Shown piece after piece: positions 34,806 through 45,322 of a stretch of 64,000 bases of DNA. Source of the DNA: Malaciobacter mytili LMG 24559 (lineage in GTDB: Bacteria; Campylobacterota; Campylobacteria; Campylobacterales; Arcobacteraceae); the NCBI RefSeq assembly GCF_003346775.1, contig NZ_CP031219.1, forward strand, positions 930,001 through 994,000. Direction: 5' to 3'. A program made the position numbers and the translations under genes. Position 1 is the stretch's first letter; each line of letters begins with the position of its first letter. The notes beneath the pieces were generated by a model. It did not search any database. It saw only the letters and a list, made by a program, of their open reading frames with translations, and was not told the DNA's origin.

Positions 34806-37397
34806 ATGTCAGAGCTAATTAATTATAAAGGTATAAATGTAAAAAAAGAGTTGTATTCTATAATCAAATATATAGAAGATGTGGATAAATATAGAGAAGA
34901 ACTTGGTAGACTTAGTTCTTCTTGGGATATTTTTGCTCTTTTAGGACAACTTGGAGATATTAATATTGATATTGGTAAAACTAAAGAAAACTTTTTAAAT
35001 CTTACTTCAACACTATTAAATCATTTAAGTGAACAAACTATTAAAAAAGTAACTCAAGAGATGAATTTTAAAGCTCAAGTTGCTATTGATATAGTAATTA
35101 GAAATCTTTTTGAAAGAACAGCTGATATTGGATTTTTAGCAACTGATGATGATATTAGAACTTTTATTGAAAATTATGTTTCTGATTATAATAATGAAAG
35201 TATTGAGCTTAAGCATGAAATACAAAAAAGATTTAAAGAGTATGTTGCAAAATATTCTGTATATTTTGATATTGTTTTAGCAAATACAAAAGGCAAAATA
35301 TTAGTAAGATTAAATGAAGATACAAAAATAGAAAAAATTGACAATGATTTTATAAGTGAAGTTTTAAATACTACACAAGAGTATGTGGAAACATATAAAT
35401 ATCATGAATTCCTTCCCAAATATAAAAAATCATTAGTTTATTCATATAAAGTAACAAAGACTAATTCTTCTGAGTCTGAAAATTTAGGAGTATTGTGTCT
35501 TTGCTTTAGATTTCAAGATGAGATGAAAGGTATTTTTAATAATTTAGTAGATACTAAAAATAAAGAATCAATTACAATTTTAGATGAAGAAGGGTGTGTT
35601 ATTGCATCTAGTGATAGAGCACATATACCTTTAGGTGCAAAATTACCAATTGTTTTAAATGATGAGTATAAGATTATCTCTTTTGCTGGTAGGGATTATA
35701 TTGCAAAAACTTGTAAAACAAAAGGTTATCAAGGCTTTAAAGGGTTAAATTGGTATGGTCATATTATGATTCCTTTAGAGTATGCTTTTTTAAGTGATGC
35801 TTTAAATTCTAAAAAAATTGATGAAAAAATAATAGAATCAATGATGGAAAATGAGCAACATTTTTCAAAAGAGCTTCAAGAGGTATTTAATAAAAGTAAA
35901 ACTATTCAAGATAACTTAAGTAGAGTTATTTGGAATGGAAATATCTCTCAAAGTAAATTAAACTCTACAAATAGAGAGTTTTCAAAATCTCTTTTAAATG
36001 AAATTGGAATTACAGGGGTAAAAGCAAACTCCTCTTTAAGTAATTTAAATCAAACAATTATAAGTTCAATTTTAAAAGATAGTGAGTTTTTATCTTCCCT
36101 TGCTATTGATATTATGGATAGAAACTTATATGAAAGAGCAAATGATTGTAGATGGTGGGCTTTAACTTCTTATTTTAAAGAAGCTTTAGAAGATTTAAAT
36201 TCAATTGCTTATAAAAAAGATGAAATAAGTGCTATTTTAAAATATATAAATGATTTATATACAGTTTATACAAATCTTTTAATTTTTGATAAAGAGGGAA
36301 GAGTTGTAGCTGTTTCAAATAAAAATGAAGAGTATTTAGTAGGAAAAGTTTTAACTCAAGATTGGGTTGGTAAAACTTTAAATTTAAAGGATACTTCAAA
36401 ATATTGTGTATCAAAATTTGAAAAAACAAACCTTTATAAAAATGAATCAACATATATTTATTGTAGTGCTATTAGATCAATTTCCAATGAAAAAGAAGTA
36501 AATGGAGGAATTGCAATAGTTTTTGATTCTACTTTTCAGTTTAATGCAATGTTAGATGAAACTTTACCAAGGGATAATAAAGGTGAAAAAATTGATGGAA
36601 TTTTTGCACTATTTACAAATAGGGATAAAAGTGTAATTTCTTCAACAAATAGTAAATATGCAGTTGAATCAATTTTGGATATTGATGATAAGTTTTTTAC
36701 TTTACCTAAGGCTCAACAATTAAGTGAGATTATTGAGTTTGATGGTAAATATTATGCAGTTGCTGTTAAGTGTTCTAATGGATATAGGGAATATAAAAGT
36801 ATAATTGATGATTATAAAAATGATGTTTTATGTTTTGTATTTATATATATTGGTGAAGTAAATATTAAATCAAAATCAAAATATAAAGTAAAAGATAAAT
36901 TTGCAGTCTCTTCTAAAAAAAGTCTTACAAATGATAGTGTAGATTTGGCAACTTTTTATTTGGGGAATAAATTTTTAGCAGTTGAGGCTAAAAATGTAAT
37001 TCAATCAATAGGTGTTGATAAACTTGAAGCTTCAATTGAGATGGATAAAAAGAATCATTTTAAAGGTATGGTTTTATATAAAGATAAACTAATTTCTGTT
37101 TTAGATATTCGAGATTTTATAAAAGAAGATATAAAAGATGAAGAATTAACAAATATTATTCTTTTTGAATATGATAAAGATAATGTAGAACATTGTATAG
37201 GAATATTAGTTTCTTCTTTAGAAAATATAAGTGTTGTTGAAAAAAATTCTATTCAGCATATTCAAAGTCACTTTTTGGGTTCTGGAACATTAATTGAAAG
37301 TTTAGTAGATATTAATGAATTTGGAGATTCAAAAGTTGCGATGATTTTAGATATTAAAAAAATAGATGATAATTTAACTAAAAAAGATATAAGCTAA
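34806..37397 (+). CDS. Soluble Cache-CheW chemotaxis protein
   Basis: This 863-residue protein has no signal peptide or membrane helix. It contains two copies of a Cache-containing unit, each beginning with a related helix: RNLFERTADIGFLATD near 98-113 and RNLYERANDCRWWALT near 439-454, followed by PAS-like Cache folds (FDIVLANTKGKILVRL and TNLLIFDKEGRVVAVS). The C-terminus (about 712-855) is a CheW domain starting DLATFYLGNKFLAVEAKNVI. It could bring a small-molecule sensor directly to the CheA-receptor array without being a receptor itself. GGGGA-type ribosome binding site (TTTAGGGGAGAAACT) precedes the ATG. It is monocistronic. The ligand is unknown. Confidence 0.8.
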   Translation: MSELINYKGINVKKELYSIIKYIEDVDKYREELGRLSSSWDIFALLGQLGDINIDIGKTKENFLNLTSTLLNHLSEQTIKKVTQEMNFKAQVAIDIVIRNLFERTADIGFLATDDDIRTFIENYVSDYNNESIELKHEIQKRFKEYVAKYSVYFDIVLANTKGKILVRLNEDTKIEKIDNDFISEVLNTTQEYVETYKYHEFLPKYKKSLVYSYKVTKTNSSESENLGVLCLCFRFQDEMKGIFNNLVDTKNKESITILDEEGCVIASSDRAHIPLGAKLPIVLNDEYKIISFAGRDYIAKTCKTKGYQGFKGLNWYGHIMIPLEYAFLSDALNSKKIDEKIIESMMENEQHFSKELQEVFNKSKTIQDNLSRVIWNGNISQSKLNSTNREFSKSLLNEIGITGVKANSSLSNLNQTIISSILKDSEFLSSLAIDIMDRNLYERANDCRWWALTSYFKEALEDLNSIAYKKDEISAILKYINDLYTVYTNLLIFDKEGRVVAVSNKNEEYLVGKVLTQDWVGKTLNLKDTSKYCVSKFEKTNLYKNESTYIYCSAIRSISNEKEVNGGIAIVFDSTFQFNAMLDETLPRDNKGEKIDGIFALFTNRDKSVISSTNSKYAVESILDIDDKFFTLPKAQQLSEIIEFDGKYYAVAVKCSNGYREYKSIIDDYKNDVLCFVFIYIGEVNIKSKSKYKVKDKFAVSSKKSLTNDSVDLATFYLGNKFLAVEAKNVIQSIGVDKLEASIEMDKKNHFKGMVLYKDKLISVLDIRDFIKEDIKDEELTNIILFEYDKDNVEHCIGILVSSLENISVVEKNSIQHIQSHFLGSGTLIESLVDINEFGDSKVAMILDIKKIDDNLTKKDIS

Positions 37398-37468
37398 TTT
37401 AAAATTTATATATTAAGTTAAAAGAGATTTGGGCAAAATACGAAAAAAGTATAAGGCTTAATATATAT

Positions 37469-39220
37469 ATGAACAAAAATGAATTTTTACCAACAACAAA
37501 AGCTGAAATGAAAAAACGTGGTTGGGATGAACTAGATGTTGTACTAATTTCAGGAGATGCTTATATTGATTCACCTTTTATGGGAATTGCCGTAGTTGGA
37601 AGAATCTTAGAAAGTATAGGCTTAAGAGTTGGAATTATTGGACAGCCTGATATAAACTCAGATATTGATATAAAAAGACTTGGTGAACCAAAACTATTTT
37701 GGGGAGTTAGTGGTGGAAGTATTGACTCTATGGTGTCAAACTATACTGCCACTAAGAAATTTAGAAATAGTGATGATTATACGCCAGGTGGAAAAAATAA
37801 TAAAAGACCAGATAGAGCTACAATTGCATATACAAACTTAATTAGAAGATACTATAAAGATACAGTTCCTATTGTTTTAGGTGGTATTGAAGCAAGTTTA
37901 AGAAGACTTACTCATTATGATTATTGGACAAATAAACTAAGAAAGCCAATTTTATTTGATACTAAAGCTGATTATATGATTTATGGTATGGGTGAACAAG
38001 CAATTATTGATTTGGGTAATTATTTAAAAGAGGGCAAAGACCCAAGGACAATTAGAGGGCTTTGTTATATTTCAAAAGAGCCTGTAACTGAATATTTACA
38101 AATTCCAAGCCATGAAGAGTGCCTAAAAGAAAAAGAGAAATATATAGACCTTTTCAAAGTATTTTATGATAACAATGACCCAGTTTATTCAAAAGGCTTA
38201 TGTCAAAAAATTGATTCAAGATATTTAATTCAAAATCCTCCAAGTGATTATTTAGATGAAGAAGAGATGGATAAAATTGCAGCTTTTCCTTATCAAAGAG
38301 ATTTGCATCCTTATCATAAAAAAGATGGAAATGTTAAATGTTTGGAAACAATTAAATTTTCAATTATGACTCACCATGGATGTTGGGGAGAGTGTAACTT
38401 CTGTGCAATTGCCGTGCATCAAGGAAGAACAATTAGAACAAGAAGTGAAAAAAATATTATTCAAGAAGCAAAACATTTTACAACAATGAAAGATTTTAAA
38501 GGAATTATCTCTGATGTTGGTGGTCCAACTGCAAATATGTATGGATATGAGTGTAAGAAAAAATTAAAAAAAGGTACTTGTATAGATAATTATAGATGTG
38601 TTGATGACCAAAGACTTTGTAAAGCAATGAAGGTTGATCATAGTAGAAATATAAAATTATTAAGAGATATTAGAACAGTACCTGGAGTTAAAAAAGCCTT
38701 TGTTGCTTCTGGTGTTAGATATGATTTAATAACTGCTGATAAAAAAAATGGATATGAGTATTTAAAAGAGATGGTAAATCATCATATTTCTGGACAAATG
38801 AAAGTTGCACCTGAACATACAAGTGATGAGGTTTTATATCATATGGGAAAACCTGGAAAACAAACACTTATTGATTTTAAAAGAATGTATGATAAGTTAA
38901 ATAAAGAATCTGGAAAAAAACAGTTTTTAACATATTACTTAATTGCTGCACATCCTGGCTGTGAAGAGAAACATATGCATGAATTAAAGCAGTTTACAAC
39001 AAATGAATTAAAAATGAATCCAGAACAAGCGCAAGTATTTACTCCCACACCTGGAACTTACTCTTCTGTGATGTATTATACTGAAATGGATCCATTTACA
39101 AAGAAAAAAATCTTTGTTGAAAAAGATACTTTAAGAAAAGAAAGACAAAAAGAGATAGTTATTAAAAAAAGGACTTTTGATAAAAAAGGTAAAAATTACT
39201 CATACGGTATGCAAGGTTAA
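37469..39220 (+). CDS. YgiQ family radical SAM protein
   Basis: This 583-residue protein has the full YgiQ architecture. It starts FLPTTKAEMKKRGWDELDVVLISGDAYIDSP, with a B12-binding-like N-terminal region, the radical SAM cluster motif HGCWGECNFCAIAVHQGR near 301-318, and the C-terminal YgiQ domain. Its reaction is not established in any organism to my knowledge. It follows the Cache-CheW gene by 71 bases and precedes adk; neither neighbour suggests a pathway. A HQ/KKGKNYSYGMQG tail matches family members. Confidence 0.9.
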   Translation: MNKNEFLPTTKAEMKKRGWDELDVVLISGDAYIDSPFMGIAVVGRILESIGLRVGIIGQPDINSDIDIKRLGEPKLFWGVSGGSIDSMVSNYTATKKFRNSDDYTPGGKNNKRPDRATIAYTNLIRRYYKDTVPIVLGGIEASLRRLTHYDYWTNKLRKPILFDTKADYMIYGMGEQAIIDLGNYLKEGKDPRTIRGLCYISKEPVTEYLQIPSHEECLKEKEKYIDLFKVFYDNNDPVYSKGLCQKIDSRYLIQNPPSDYLDEEEMDKIAAFPYQRDLHPYHKKDGNVKCLETIKFSIMTHHGCWGECNFCAIAVHQGRTIRTRSEKNIIQEAKHFTTMKDFKGIISDVGGPTANMYGYECKKKLKKGTCIDNYRCVDDQRLCKAMKVDHSRNIKLLRDIRTVPGVKKAFVASGVRYDLITADKKNGYEYLKEMVNHHISGQMKVAPEHTSDEVLYHMGKPGKQTLIDFKRMYDKLNKESGKKQFLTYYLIAAHPGCEEKHMHELKQFTTNELKMNPEQAQVFTPTPGTYSSVMYYTEMDPFTKKKIFVEKDTLRKERQKEIVIKKRTFDKKGKNYSYGMQG

Positions 39221-39252
39221 ATGATACTCAACTTATATAAGTTGCTTTTTGA

Positions 39253-39258
39253 TATAAT
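39253..39258 (+). promoter_or_regulatory. -10 box of adk
   Basis: TATAAT sits 46 bases before the adk ATG, in the gap after the radical SAM gene, so adk has its own promoter. Confidence 0.55.
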
Positions 39259-39304
39259 ACGCCAACTTTGAATACGTTTATAAAAATTGATAAGGGAAAC
39301 ATTT

Positions 39305-39874
39305 ATGAAAAAACTTTTTTTAATTATTGGTGCGCCAGGAAGTGGTAAAACAACTGATGCTGAGTTAATTGCTCAAAAACACGAAAATATTACTCATTAT
39401 TCAACAGGGGATATGTTTAGAGCTGAAGTAGCAAGTGGAAGTGATAGAGGAAAATTAATTGATTCTTATGTATCAAAAGGAAACCTAGTTCCAATTGATA
39501 TTGTTATTGAGACAATTGTAGGTGCAATTAAAAAAGCTCCAACTGATGTGGTTGTTATTGATGGTTATCCAAGAAGTGGTGAGCAAATGACTGAATTAGA
39601 TAAATACTTAGAAAATGAAACAGAAGTGGAACTTGTAAATACTATTGAAGTTGAAGTTTCTGAAGAAGTTGCAAGAGATAGAGTTTTAGGAAGAGCAAGA
39701 GGTGCTGATGATAATGTTGAAGTATTCAACAATAGAATGAAAGTTTATACTGAACCTTTAGCACAAATCCAAGAGTTTTATGAAGCAAAAGGATTATTAA
39801 AGAAAATCAATGGTGAAAGAACTATTGAAGAAATTGTAGATGAAATGGATAACTTTATTCAATCAAGAATCTAA
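39305..39874 (+). CDS. adk: Adenylate kinase
   Basis: Adk interconverts ATP, AMP and ADP. The P-loop GAPGSGKTT is at 9-17, the AMP site has [18 protein letters not shown] near 33-50 and DGYPRSGEQ near 84-92. At 189 residues it is the short form without the long zinc-type LID. AAGGGAAAC precedes the ATG at 39305. A TTG 18 bases earlier would add MIRETF, less likely because it would cover the ribosome binding site. Confidence 0.96.
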   Translation: MKKLFLIIGAPGSGKTTDAELIAQKHENITHYSTGDMFRAEVASGSDRGKLIDSYVSKGNLVPIDIVIETIVGAIKKAPTDVVVIDGYPRSGEQMTELDKYLENETEVELVNTIEVEVSEEVARDRVLGRARGADDNVEVFNNRMKVYTEPLAQIQEFYEAKGLLKKINGERTIEEIVDEMDNFIQSRI

Positions 39875-39888
39875 TTTAAAGTAGTTAT

Positions 39889-40653
39889 ATGCAAAGTGAA
39901 GAGCTAATTAATTTTTATAGTGTAATAATTGGTACGGAACTTTTAAATGGGCGTCGAAAAGACGCTCATTTTTCTTTTTTAAATCAAGAACTTCTAAAAA
40001 GAGGGTGGAGACATAAAGCCTCTTTTATTATAGAAGATGACCCTTCTTTAATGGAAAATATTTATAATCTTATAAAAGCTGATAAATACTCTGTAATGTT
40101 TAGTTATGGGGGTATTGGTTCAACACCTGATGATTTAACAAGACAAGTGGCAGCAAAAGTATTTACCAATGGAGAAATGCAATTTCAGCAAGAGGCAAAA
40201 AAACTTATTGAAGAGCAATTTAAAGAAGAAGCTTATCCCCATAGAATAAATATGTCTTATCTTCCAATAAATGCAAAACTATTAGATAATGTAGTAAATA
40301 ATGTACCTGGATTTTATTTAGAAAATAGATTTTTCTTTACGCCTGGCTTTCCTTCTATGAGTCAAGCAATGGTTATGCAAGCATTAGATACTTATTACGC
40401 TAAAAATAGTGTTATAAAATATAGACTTTCTTTAACTGCAACATGTGGAGAAAGCACTTTAATAGATATAATGAAGAAAGTTGATAGTAATGTTGAATTA
40501 TCTTCTTTACCTAAATTTGTTGATGGAGTTAGAAAAACAGTTATTTCTTTAAACTCTGTGGATAAAAATAAAGTTGAATCTAATTTTTCAATGTTTAAAG
40601 AGTATTTAGATAAAAATCAAATAGAGTATGTTTTAAAAGATATTAGTATTTAA
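39889..40653 (+). CDS. CinA/MoaB-type molybdopterin-binding domain protein
   Basis: This 254-residue protein matches the N-terminal domain of CinA: FYSVIIGTELLNGRRKDAHFSFLNQEL at the start and SYGGIGSTPDDLTRQVAAKVF near 80-100 (the GGxGxTxDD motif that binds molybdopterin in related proteins). The C-terminal nicotinamide-nucleotide amidase domain of full CinA is absent. The role is unclear; single-domain CinA-like proteins may hydrolyse ADP-ribose. It lies 14 bases after adk and overlaps the convergent Sel1 gene by 4 bases at the stops. Confidence 0.8.
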   Translation: MQSEELINFYSVIIGTELLNGRRKDAHFSFLNQELLKRGWRHKASFIIEDDPSLMENIYNLIKADKYSVMFSYGGIGSTPDDLTRQVAAKVFTNGEMQFQQEAKKLIEEQFKEEAYPHRINMSYLPINAKLLDNVVNNVPGFYLENRFFFTPGFPSMSQAMVMQALDTYYAKNSVIKYRLSLTATCGESTLIDIMKKVDSNVELSSLPKFVDGVRKTVISLNSVDKNKVESNFSMFKEYLDKNQIEYVLKDISI

Positions 40654-41315
40654 TTTGGCTTTGTATAAAAATTAAATTTAAAACTTTTATCTTCAGGATA
40701 TTTAGCTAGATTAAAATCTTCATATACTTTTTTACATAACGGATGATTTTTTTTCATCCCTTCTGTTGCAAAAACATTTGCTCTTCCAAAATTTGGGAAA
40801 ACCCCTTTCCCACTTGCATACATAAAAGCTAAATTACAATGTGCTTCTGTATATCCTTGTTTTGAGGCTGCTTCAAAATATTTAACTGCAAGTTTATAAT
40901 CTTTTTCAATGGCAATTCCATTTAATAAAAACTTCCCTATCATATTTTGTGCAGCAGCATAATCAGCTTGACTTAATTCTAAAAAAATATTATATGCTTT
41001 TGTCAGATTAAAATAAGGTGAATTTCTATTTAAATATAGTTTTGCTAAATAATATGCTGATTTTTTATCTTTTAAAGTTGCTGCTTTTAAAAGTAAATCA
41101 TGAGCAGCTTCTGTATTTTGTTGTATTTCTATACCTTTTAAATGTATCATTGCTAATCTAAAAATGGCTTTTGTATTCTCTTGTCTTGCCAATTGTTTAT
41201 AATAACTTAAAGCTTTTAATGTTCCTTCTTTTTTCTCTAAACTTTCCACTTCTTCATAAGTTAAAGCAAAAGAAAAACTAAAAACTAGCGATACAAATAG
41301 TAGGTATTTTATCAT
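40650..41315 (-). CDS. Exported Sel1-repeat protein
   Basis: This 221-residue protein has a signal peptide (1-17) and about four Sel1-type repeats, for instance [61 protein letters not shown] and [27 protein letters not shown]. Such repeats bind partner proteins; the related Helicobacter Hcp proteins are secreted. It is the last gene of uvrC-alr-sel1, overlapping alr by 4 bases. Partner and role are unknown; only one Cys pair-like feature (C158, C193) is visible. Confidence 0.8.
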   Translation of the reverse strand: MIKYLLFVSLVFSFSFALTYEEVESLEKKEGTLKALSYYKQLARQENTKAIFRLAMIHLKGIEIQQNTEAAHDLLLKAATLKDKKSAYYLAKLYLNRNSPYFNLTKAYNIFLELSQADYAAAQNMIGKFLLNGIAIEKDYKLAVKYFEAASKQGYTEAHCNLAFMYASGKGVFPNFGRANVFATEGMKKNHPLCKKVYEDFNLAKYPEDKSFKFNFYTKPN

Positions 41316-42334
41316 TTTATCTCTTTTTTTATATGGGGTTTTAAAGCTGTTACAATTTCATAAGAAATAGTATTATGTATTTTAGCTAAATTTTTTGCAT
41401 CATCAAATAAACAAACTTCTTCATCATCACTATTTATTGAAAGATTATCCATTGATACTCTACCTAAAACTTCATAACCTTTAGGAGTAATATATTTGTG
41501 TGATTCATTTAATCTAAAAAAACCATCACCATATCCCACATCATATGTTGAGACACACATTTCCTCTTTTGCTTCATATGTTCCTCCATAACCAACTTTT
41601 TCACCTTTTTTTAAAGTTCTTGTTGCCATTTTTTTTGCCCACAATGATAAAATTGGTTTTAAATCTGGATTAGTAATAATAGTGTCGCTTTCAAGATACC
41701 CATAAGTTGCAATACCCACTCTTGCAAAATCATCATCATAATCCTTAAATCTAAATAAAGCAGATGAATTAGCAGAATGAAACTTAGGAAAAGGTAAAAA
41801 AAGTTGTTCACATATACTTTTTACTTCTTTTTTTATTTGTCCAAAAATTGCCTTTTGCCAATAAAACTCAGTTGATAAAACATCAGCACTTCTATAGTGT
41901 GTGAATAAGCCTGTGAATTTTAAGTTTCTCTTACAAATACCATCAATAGCCTCTTTAAGCTGATTTTTATTTATTCCATTTCTATGCATACCTGTATCAA
42001 CTTTAAGATGAATATTCCAATTTTGGGGAATTTTTTCAAGTTGTTCAAGTGAGTTTACAGCTATGTGAAAAGTGTGTGAATAAGTGTGAAAAATGTCCTC
42101 AGCTAAGATTAAGATTTCGTCAAATAATTTTTCGATTTTGATTGCTTCATCTAGTGTTTGAACAACTGCTTTTTTTATTCCAAATTCATTAGATAATTTT
42201 GCAATTTCTAATAAACCATGTCCATAAGCATTGTCTTTTAACACTATTGCAACTTTTTCTTTTCCTTTTGCTTGTTTTGAAATAATTTCCAAATTATGAA
42301 ATAAATTTGTTTTGTTAATTACAATCTTTCCCAA
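41312..42334 (-). CDS. alr: Alanine racemase
   Basis: Alr interconverts L- and D-alanine with PLP, supplying D-Ala for Ddl and MurF. The PLP lysine is K33 in [15 protein letters not shown] near 118, and [12 protein letters not shown] near 248 with the second catalytic Tyr region, are present. It has 340 residues, a little shorter than usual (about 360), mainly by a compact C-terminal domain. It starts 4 bases after uvrC and overlaps the Sel1 gene. The pairing with uvrC looks organisational rather than functional. Confidence 0.94.
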   Translation of the reverse strand: MGKIVINKTNLFHNLEIISKQAKGKEKVAIVLKDNAYGHGLLEIAKLSNEFGIKKAVVQTLDEAIKIEKLFDEILILAEDIFHTYSHTFHIAVNSLEQLEKIPQNWNIHLKVDTGMHRNGINKNQLKEAIDGICKRNLKFTGLFTHYRSADVLSTEFYWQKAIFGQIKKEVKSICEQLFLPFPKFHSANSSALFRFKDYDDDFARVGIATYGYLESDTIITNPDLKPILSLWAKKMATRTLKKGEKVGYGGTYEAKEEMCVSTYDVGYGDGFFRLNESHKYITPKGYEVLGRVSMDNLSINSDDEEVCLFDDAKNLAKIHNTISYEIVTALKPHIKKEIK

Positions 42335-42338
42335 AATA

Positions 42339-44171
42339 TTAACCCTCTAAATTGTTAAAATAATTTAATAGTATTCTTGCATCTTTCTCATTTAGAACAT
42401 TTTTTAGTTCTTCAAAAGTTGCATTTTTAATTTTTTCAAATTCACCAAAATATAATAAAAGCTTTTTAATCTTAGCTTCACCTATACCTTTAATTTGTAA
42501 TAGTGAAATTTTACTATCTTCTTTTCTTTTTTGTTTCTTATGAAAACTAATTGCAAACCTATGTGCTTCATCTCTTAATCTTTGAATAAATTGTAATCTT
42601 TTATCACTTGGAAGTAAATCTACTCTTTTTATTTCATTATTAAGTTCATAAAACACTATATCTTTTGCACTACCTTTTGCTCTATGAGCTTTAAAATCCA
42701 ATTTCTCTTTAGCTATTGCTATAATATTTAAATTTACTCCAATAGAGTTTCTAATATCAATTGCAAGTTTTAATAAAGTCTCTCCTCCATCTATTACCCA
42801 TAAATCAGGTGCAGGATTTTTTTCAAAGCTTTCACTTCTTCTAATTAATGTCTCTTTCATTTGAGCGTACTCATCTTTTGCTTCTAGATTATAGTGTCTA
42901 TAATCTTTTTTTACAAATTTTTCTTCCCATGTGACCATTGCTCCAACAGTTGCTTGTCCCATCATATGAGAGTTATCAAAACATTCAAATCTATTTGGAG
43001 TAGTATTTAAAGAAAATAACTCTTTTAACTCTTCATATATTGTAGTTGTATTTACTTTTTGAAGCCTTAATAGCTCTTCACAGTTATTTAAAGCAATTTG
43101 AATAATTTGTGTTTTTTTACCTCTTTTAGGGTAAATAATAGGAATGTTTTTTTCAAATCTCTCTTTTAAAAACTCTTCTATTTCTTCTAAATCTTCAGTT
43201 ATTTCATTTGCAACAATAATCTCTTTTGGAAGTAGGGGAATTTCATTATCATAATAGTTAATAATTGCTCGTTTATAGGCTTCATTTATATCTATTTCAA
43301 GTTCACCTTGATTTATTTTTAAATAATCATGATTACTTGAAGCTAATTTCCCATCTCTAAAGAACATTCTAACAACTACTGCTTTTTCTTTTGAAACTTT
43401 AATAGCAAAAAGGTCTAAATCTTCTTTTGTTGCTAAATCCATACCTGTTTGAATTTGAGATTTTTCTATTGTTTTAATTCTATCTCTTAATTTCATAGCT
43501 TCTTCAAATCTAAACTCTTCTGAATATTGCAACATTTTTTCATTTAATTTTTTTACAATTTTTGATTTATTATAAATATATTCTAAAGCTTCTTGTATTA
43601 GTTTTGCATAATCTTCTTTTGAAATTTTACCAATACAAGGAGCATGACATTTATTTATTTGATGAAATAAACAGGCTTCTTTTCCTTTTATACAAGATTT
43701 TTTTTGAACTAAAGGTATGATTTCATATATACTATCAAGCATATCTCTAGCCCCTGTTGAGTAAGGACCAAAGTATTTAATATTTTTATCTTTTAAAACT
43801 TTTCTAGTAATTTCTAGTCTTGGAAAATCTTCTTTATAATCAATTACTATATAAGGATAAGTCTTATCATCTCTTAATAAGATATTATATTTTGGTTTTA
43901 ATTGTTTAATAAGTGAATTTTCAAGTATAAGTGCATCATGTTCATTTGGTACTACAATCCATTCTAAGGATTTTACTTCACTAATCATTTTAAAAATTCT
44001 AGGGCTTAATTTATCAGCTGGTGCTAAAGTAGGAGTAAATTTAAAATAGGATTTTACTCTATTTTTAAGCACTTTAGCTTTTCCTATATATAATAAATGT
44101 CCCTCTTTATCAAAGTATTGATATACCCCAGCATTATTTGGTAATTCTTTTAGTTTTTCTTCTAGATTCAT
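42339..44171 (-). CDS. uvrC: UvrABC excinuclease subunit C
   Basis: UvrC makes the two incisions in nucleotide excision repair. The 610-residue protein has the GIY-YIG nuclease ([20 protein letters not shown] near 13-32), a UvrB-interacting UVR motif near 205-240, the RNase H-like second nuclease ([18 protein letters not shown] near 393-410, VIDGGETLL near 463) and C-terminal helix-hairpin-helix ([13 protein letters not shown] near 565). It is the first gene of a minus-strand operon uvrC-alr-sel1. All domains are intact. Confidence 0.97.
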   Translation of the reverse strand: MNLEEKLKELPNNAGVYQYFDKEGHLLYIGKAKVLKNRVKSYFKFTPTLAPADKLSPRIFKMISEVKSLEWIVVPNEHDALILENSLIKQLKPKYNILLRDDKTYPYIVIDYKEDFPRLEITRKVLKDKNIKYFGPYSTGARDMLDSIYEIIPLVQKKSCIKGKEACLFHQINKCHAPCIGKISKEDYAKLIQEALEYIYNKSKIVKKLNEKMLQYSEEFRFEEAMKLRDRIKTIEKSQIQTGMDLATKEDLDLFAIKVSKEKAVVVRMFFRDGKLASSNHDYLKINQGELEIDINEAYKRAIINYYDNEIPLLPKEIIVANEITEDLEEIEEFLKERFEKNIPIIYPKRGKKTQIIQIALNNCEELLRLQKVNTTTIYEELKELFSLNTTPNRFECFDNSHMMGQATVGAMVTWEEKFVKKDYRHYNLEAKDEYAQMKETLIRRSESFEKNPAPDLWVIDGGETLLKLAIDIRNSIGVNLNIIAIAKEKLDFKAHRAKGSAKDIVFYELNNEIKRVDLLPSDKRLQFIQRLRDEAHRFAISFHKKQKRKEDSKISLLQIKGIGEAKIKKLLLYFGEFEKIKNATFEELKNVLNEKDARILLNYFNNLEG

Positions 44172-44303
44172 TTTGGAATTTTATCTAAAAATACTTTTAT
44201 TTCTTGTTTATGATAGTTGAAAATTTTAAGAATTATTTTTATAATTTTTCTTTTTTTAATTGATATACAAACTATCTATATATAGCTATATAGATAATTT
44301 ATT

Positions 44304-45212
44304 TTAATGAAAGTTAATATAATAAGGTTTAACCATTATTTTTTGTGTTCCCACAGGTTCTAAGCCCATTATTTGTTTAGGTGTCATTAATGGTTTTTTA
44401 TCATTGTTATAAAAAATTTTAAACCCCCCAATAGCTTTATTTGTTTGAGAATTTGCATATAAGCTATTATAGATTTTTACTTTTACTTCACCTTTACCAT
44501 GTCCATCAATATTATAAATTAGATTGATATTATCATAGTTTTGTACAGCTTCTTTATCTCTTAACATTCTTTCATGAAACATATGAACAATAAGATTCTT
44601 CTTTTCAAGTATATTATTTTGTTTTAAATAGTTACTAATTAACTCTTGTGCTTCATTTAACTCATTACCATAAATATGCCCAATATATTTCCCCGGAGGG
44701 TATTTTCTATGTTTTGGAATTTTAAATTCAGGATCAATTGCTAAATGTACATTTTCATATTTTAAATATTTTAATACAGGTTTTATTGCTTCTGCTGGAG
44801 TGTATGTTCCAAGTTGTAAGTCGATAATTACAGAAAAGCCTTCTTTTTTTGCTCTATTAATATATTTCATTACACTTTCTTCACTCATTCCTAACAGATA
44901 ATCATTTCTTCTTCCTGCATCTTTTGTTGCAAGTGAGTGTATAATATGAAAAGCAAGTTCAATATCAAAATTATTTTCTAATTCTTTATTGAAATACTTC
45001 TCTTTTTGCTTCATTTTATTAATTACTTCATCAATATTACTTTCACCTAAAATTCCCAGTGAAGCAGCATTTGGTCTTCCATAGTAGCCAATTAATAGTT
45101 TGTCTTTTTTTGAGTAATCTGTAATCTCTTTTAAATCTTTTGTAGTAGTTGTAGCATTAAGGCTATTATTTAAAATTGTAAAAAATATAGTAATAAAAAT
45201 TAGTTTCTTCAT
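44304..45212 (-). CDS. Exported TIM-barrel-like protein of unknown function
   Basis: This 302-residue protein has a signal peptide (1-20) and a mature domain that starts LLIGYYGRPNAASLGILGE. It has regular strand-helix alternation, with conserved-looking acids in IIDLQLGTYTPAEAI and LAIDPEF, and HMFHERML, suggesting a TIM barrel related to glycoside hydrolases or polysaccharide deacetylase-like enzymes. Similar proteins occur in other bacteria as uncharacterised entries. No neighbour suggests a substrate. A short AT-rich palindrome lies after it (44274-44295). Confidence 0.65.
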   Translation of the reverse strand: MKKLIFITIFFTILNNSLNATTTTKDLKEITDYSKKDKLLIGYYGRPNAASLGILGESNIDEVINKMKQKEKYFNKELENNFDIELAFHIIHSLATKDAGRRNDYLLGMSEESVMKYINRAKKEGFSVIIDLQLGTYTPAEAIKPVLKYLKYENVHLAIDPEFKIPKHRKYPPGKYIGHIYGNELNEAQELISNYLKQNNILEKKNLIVHMFHERMLRDKEAVQNYDNINLIYNIDGHGKGEVKVKIYNSLYANSQTNKAIGGFKIFYNNDKKPLMTPKQIMGLEPVGTQKIMVKPYYINFH

Positions 45213-45322
45213 ATTGTCAATTTATTCCAAAAAGTTATTTAACTTTAAAAGTATAATATAATAATTTGAAAGAAAATTTAAATTTTCTAAAATAGACACA
45301 AATATAAAGAAATAGGAGACAA

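Noticed and set aside
44274-44295. ATCTATATA/TATATAGAT inverted repeat after the TIM-barrel gene
   Set aside because: It is a simple AT repeat without a U tract; at most a weak terminator.
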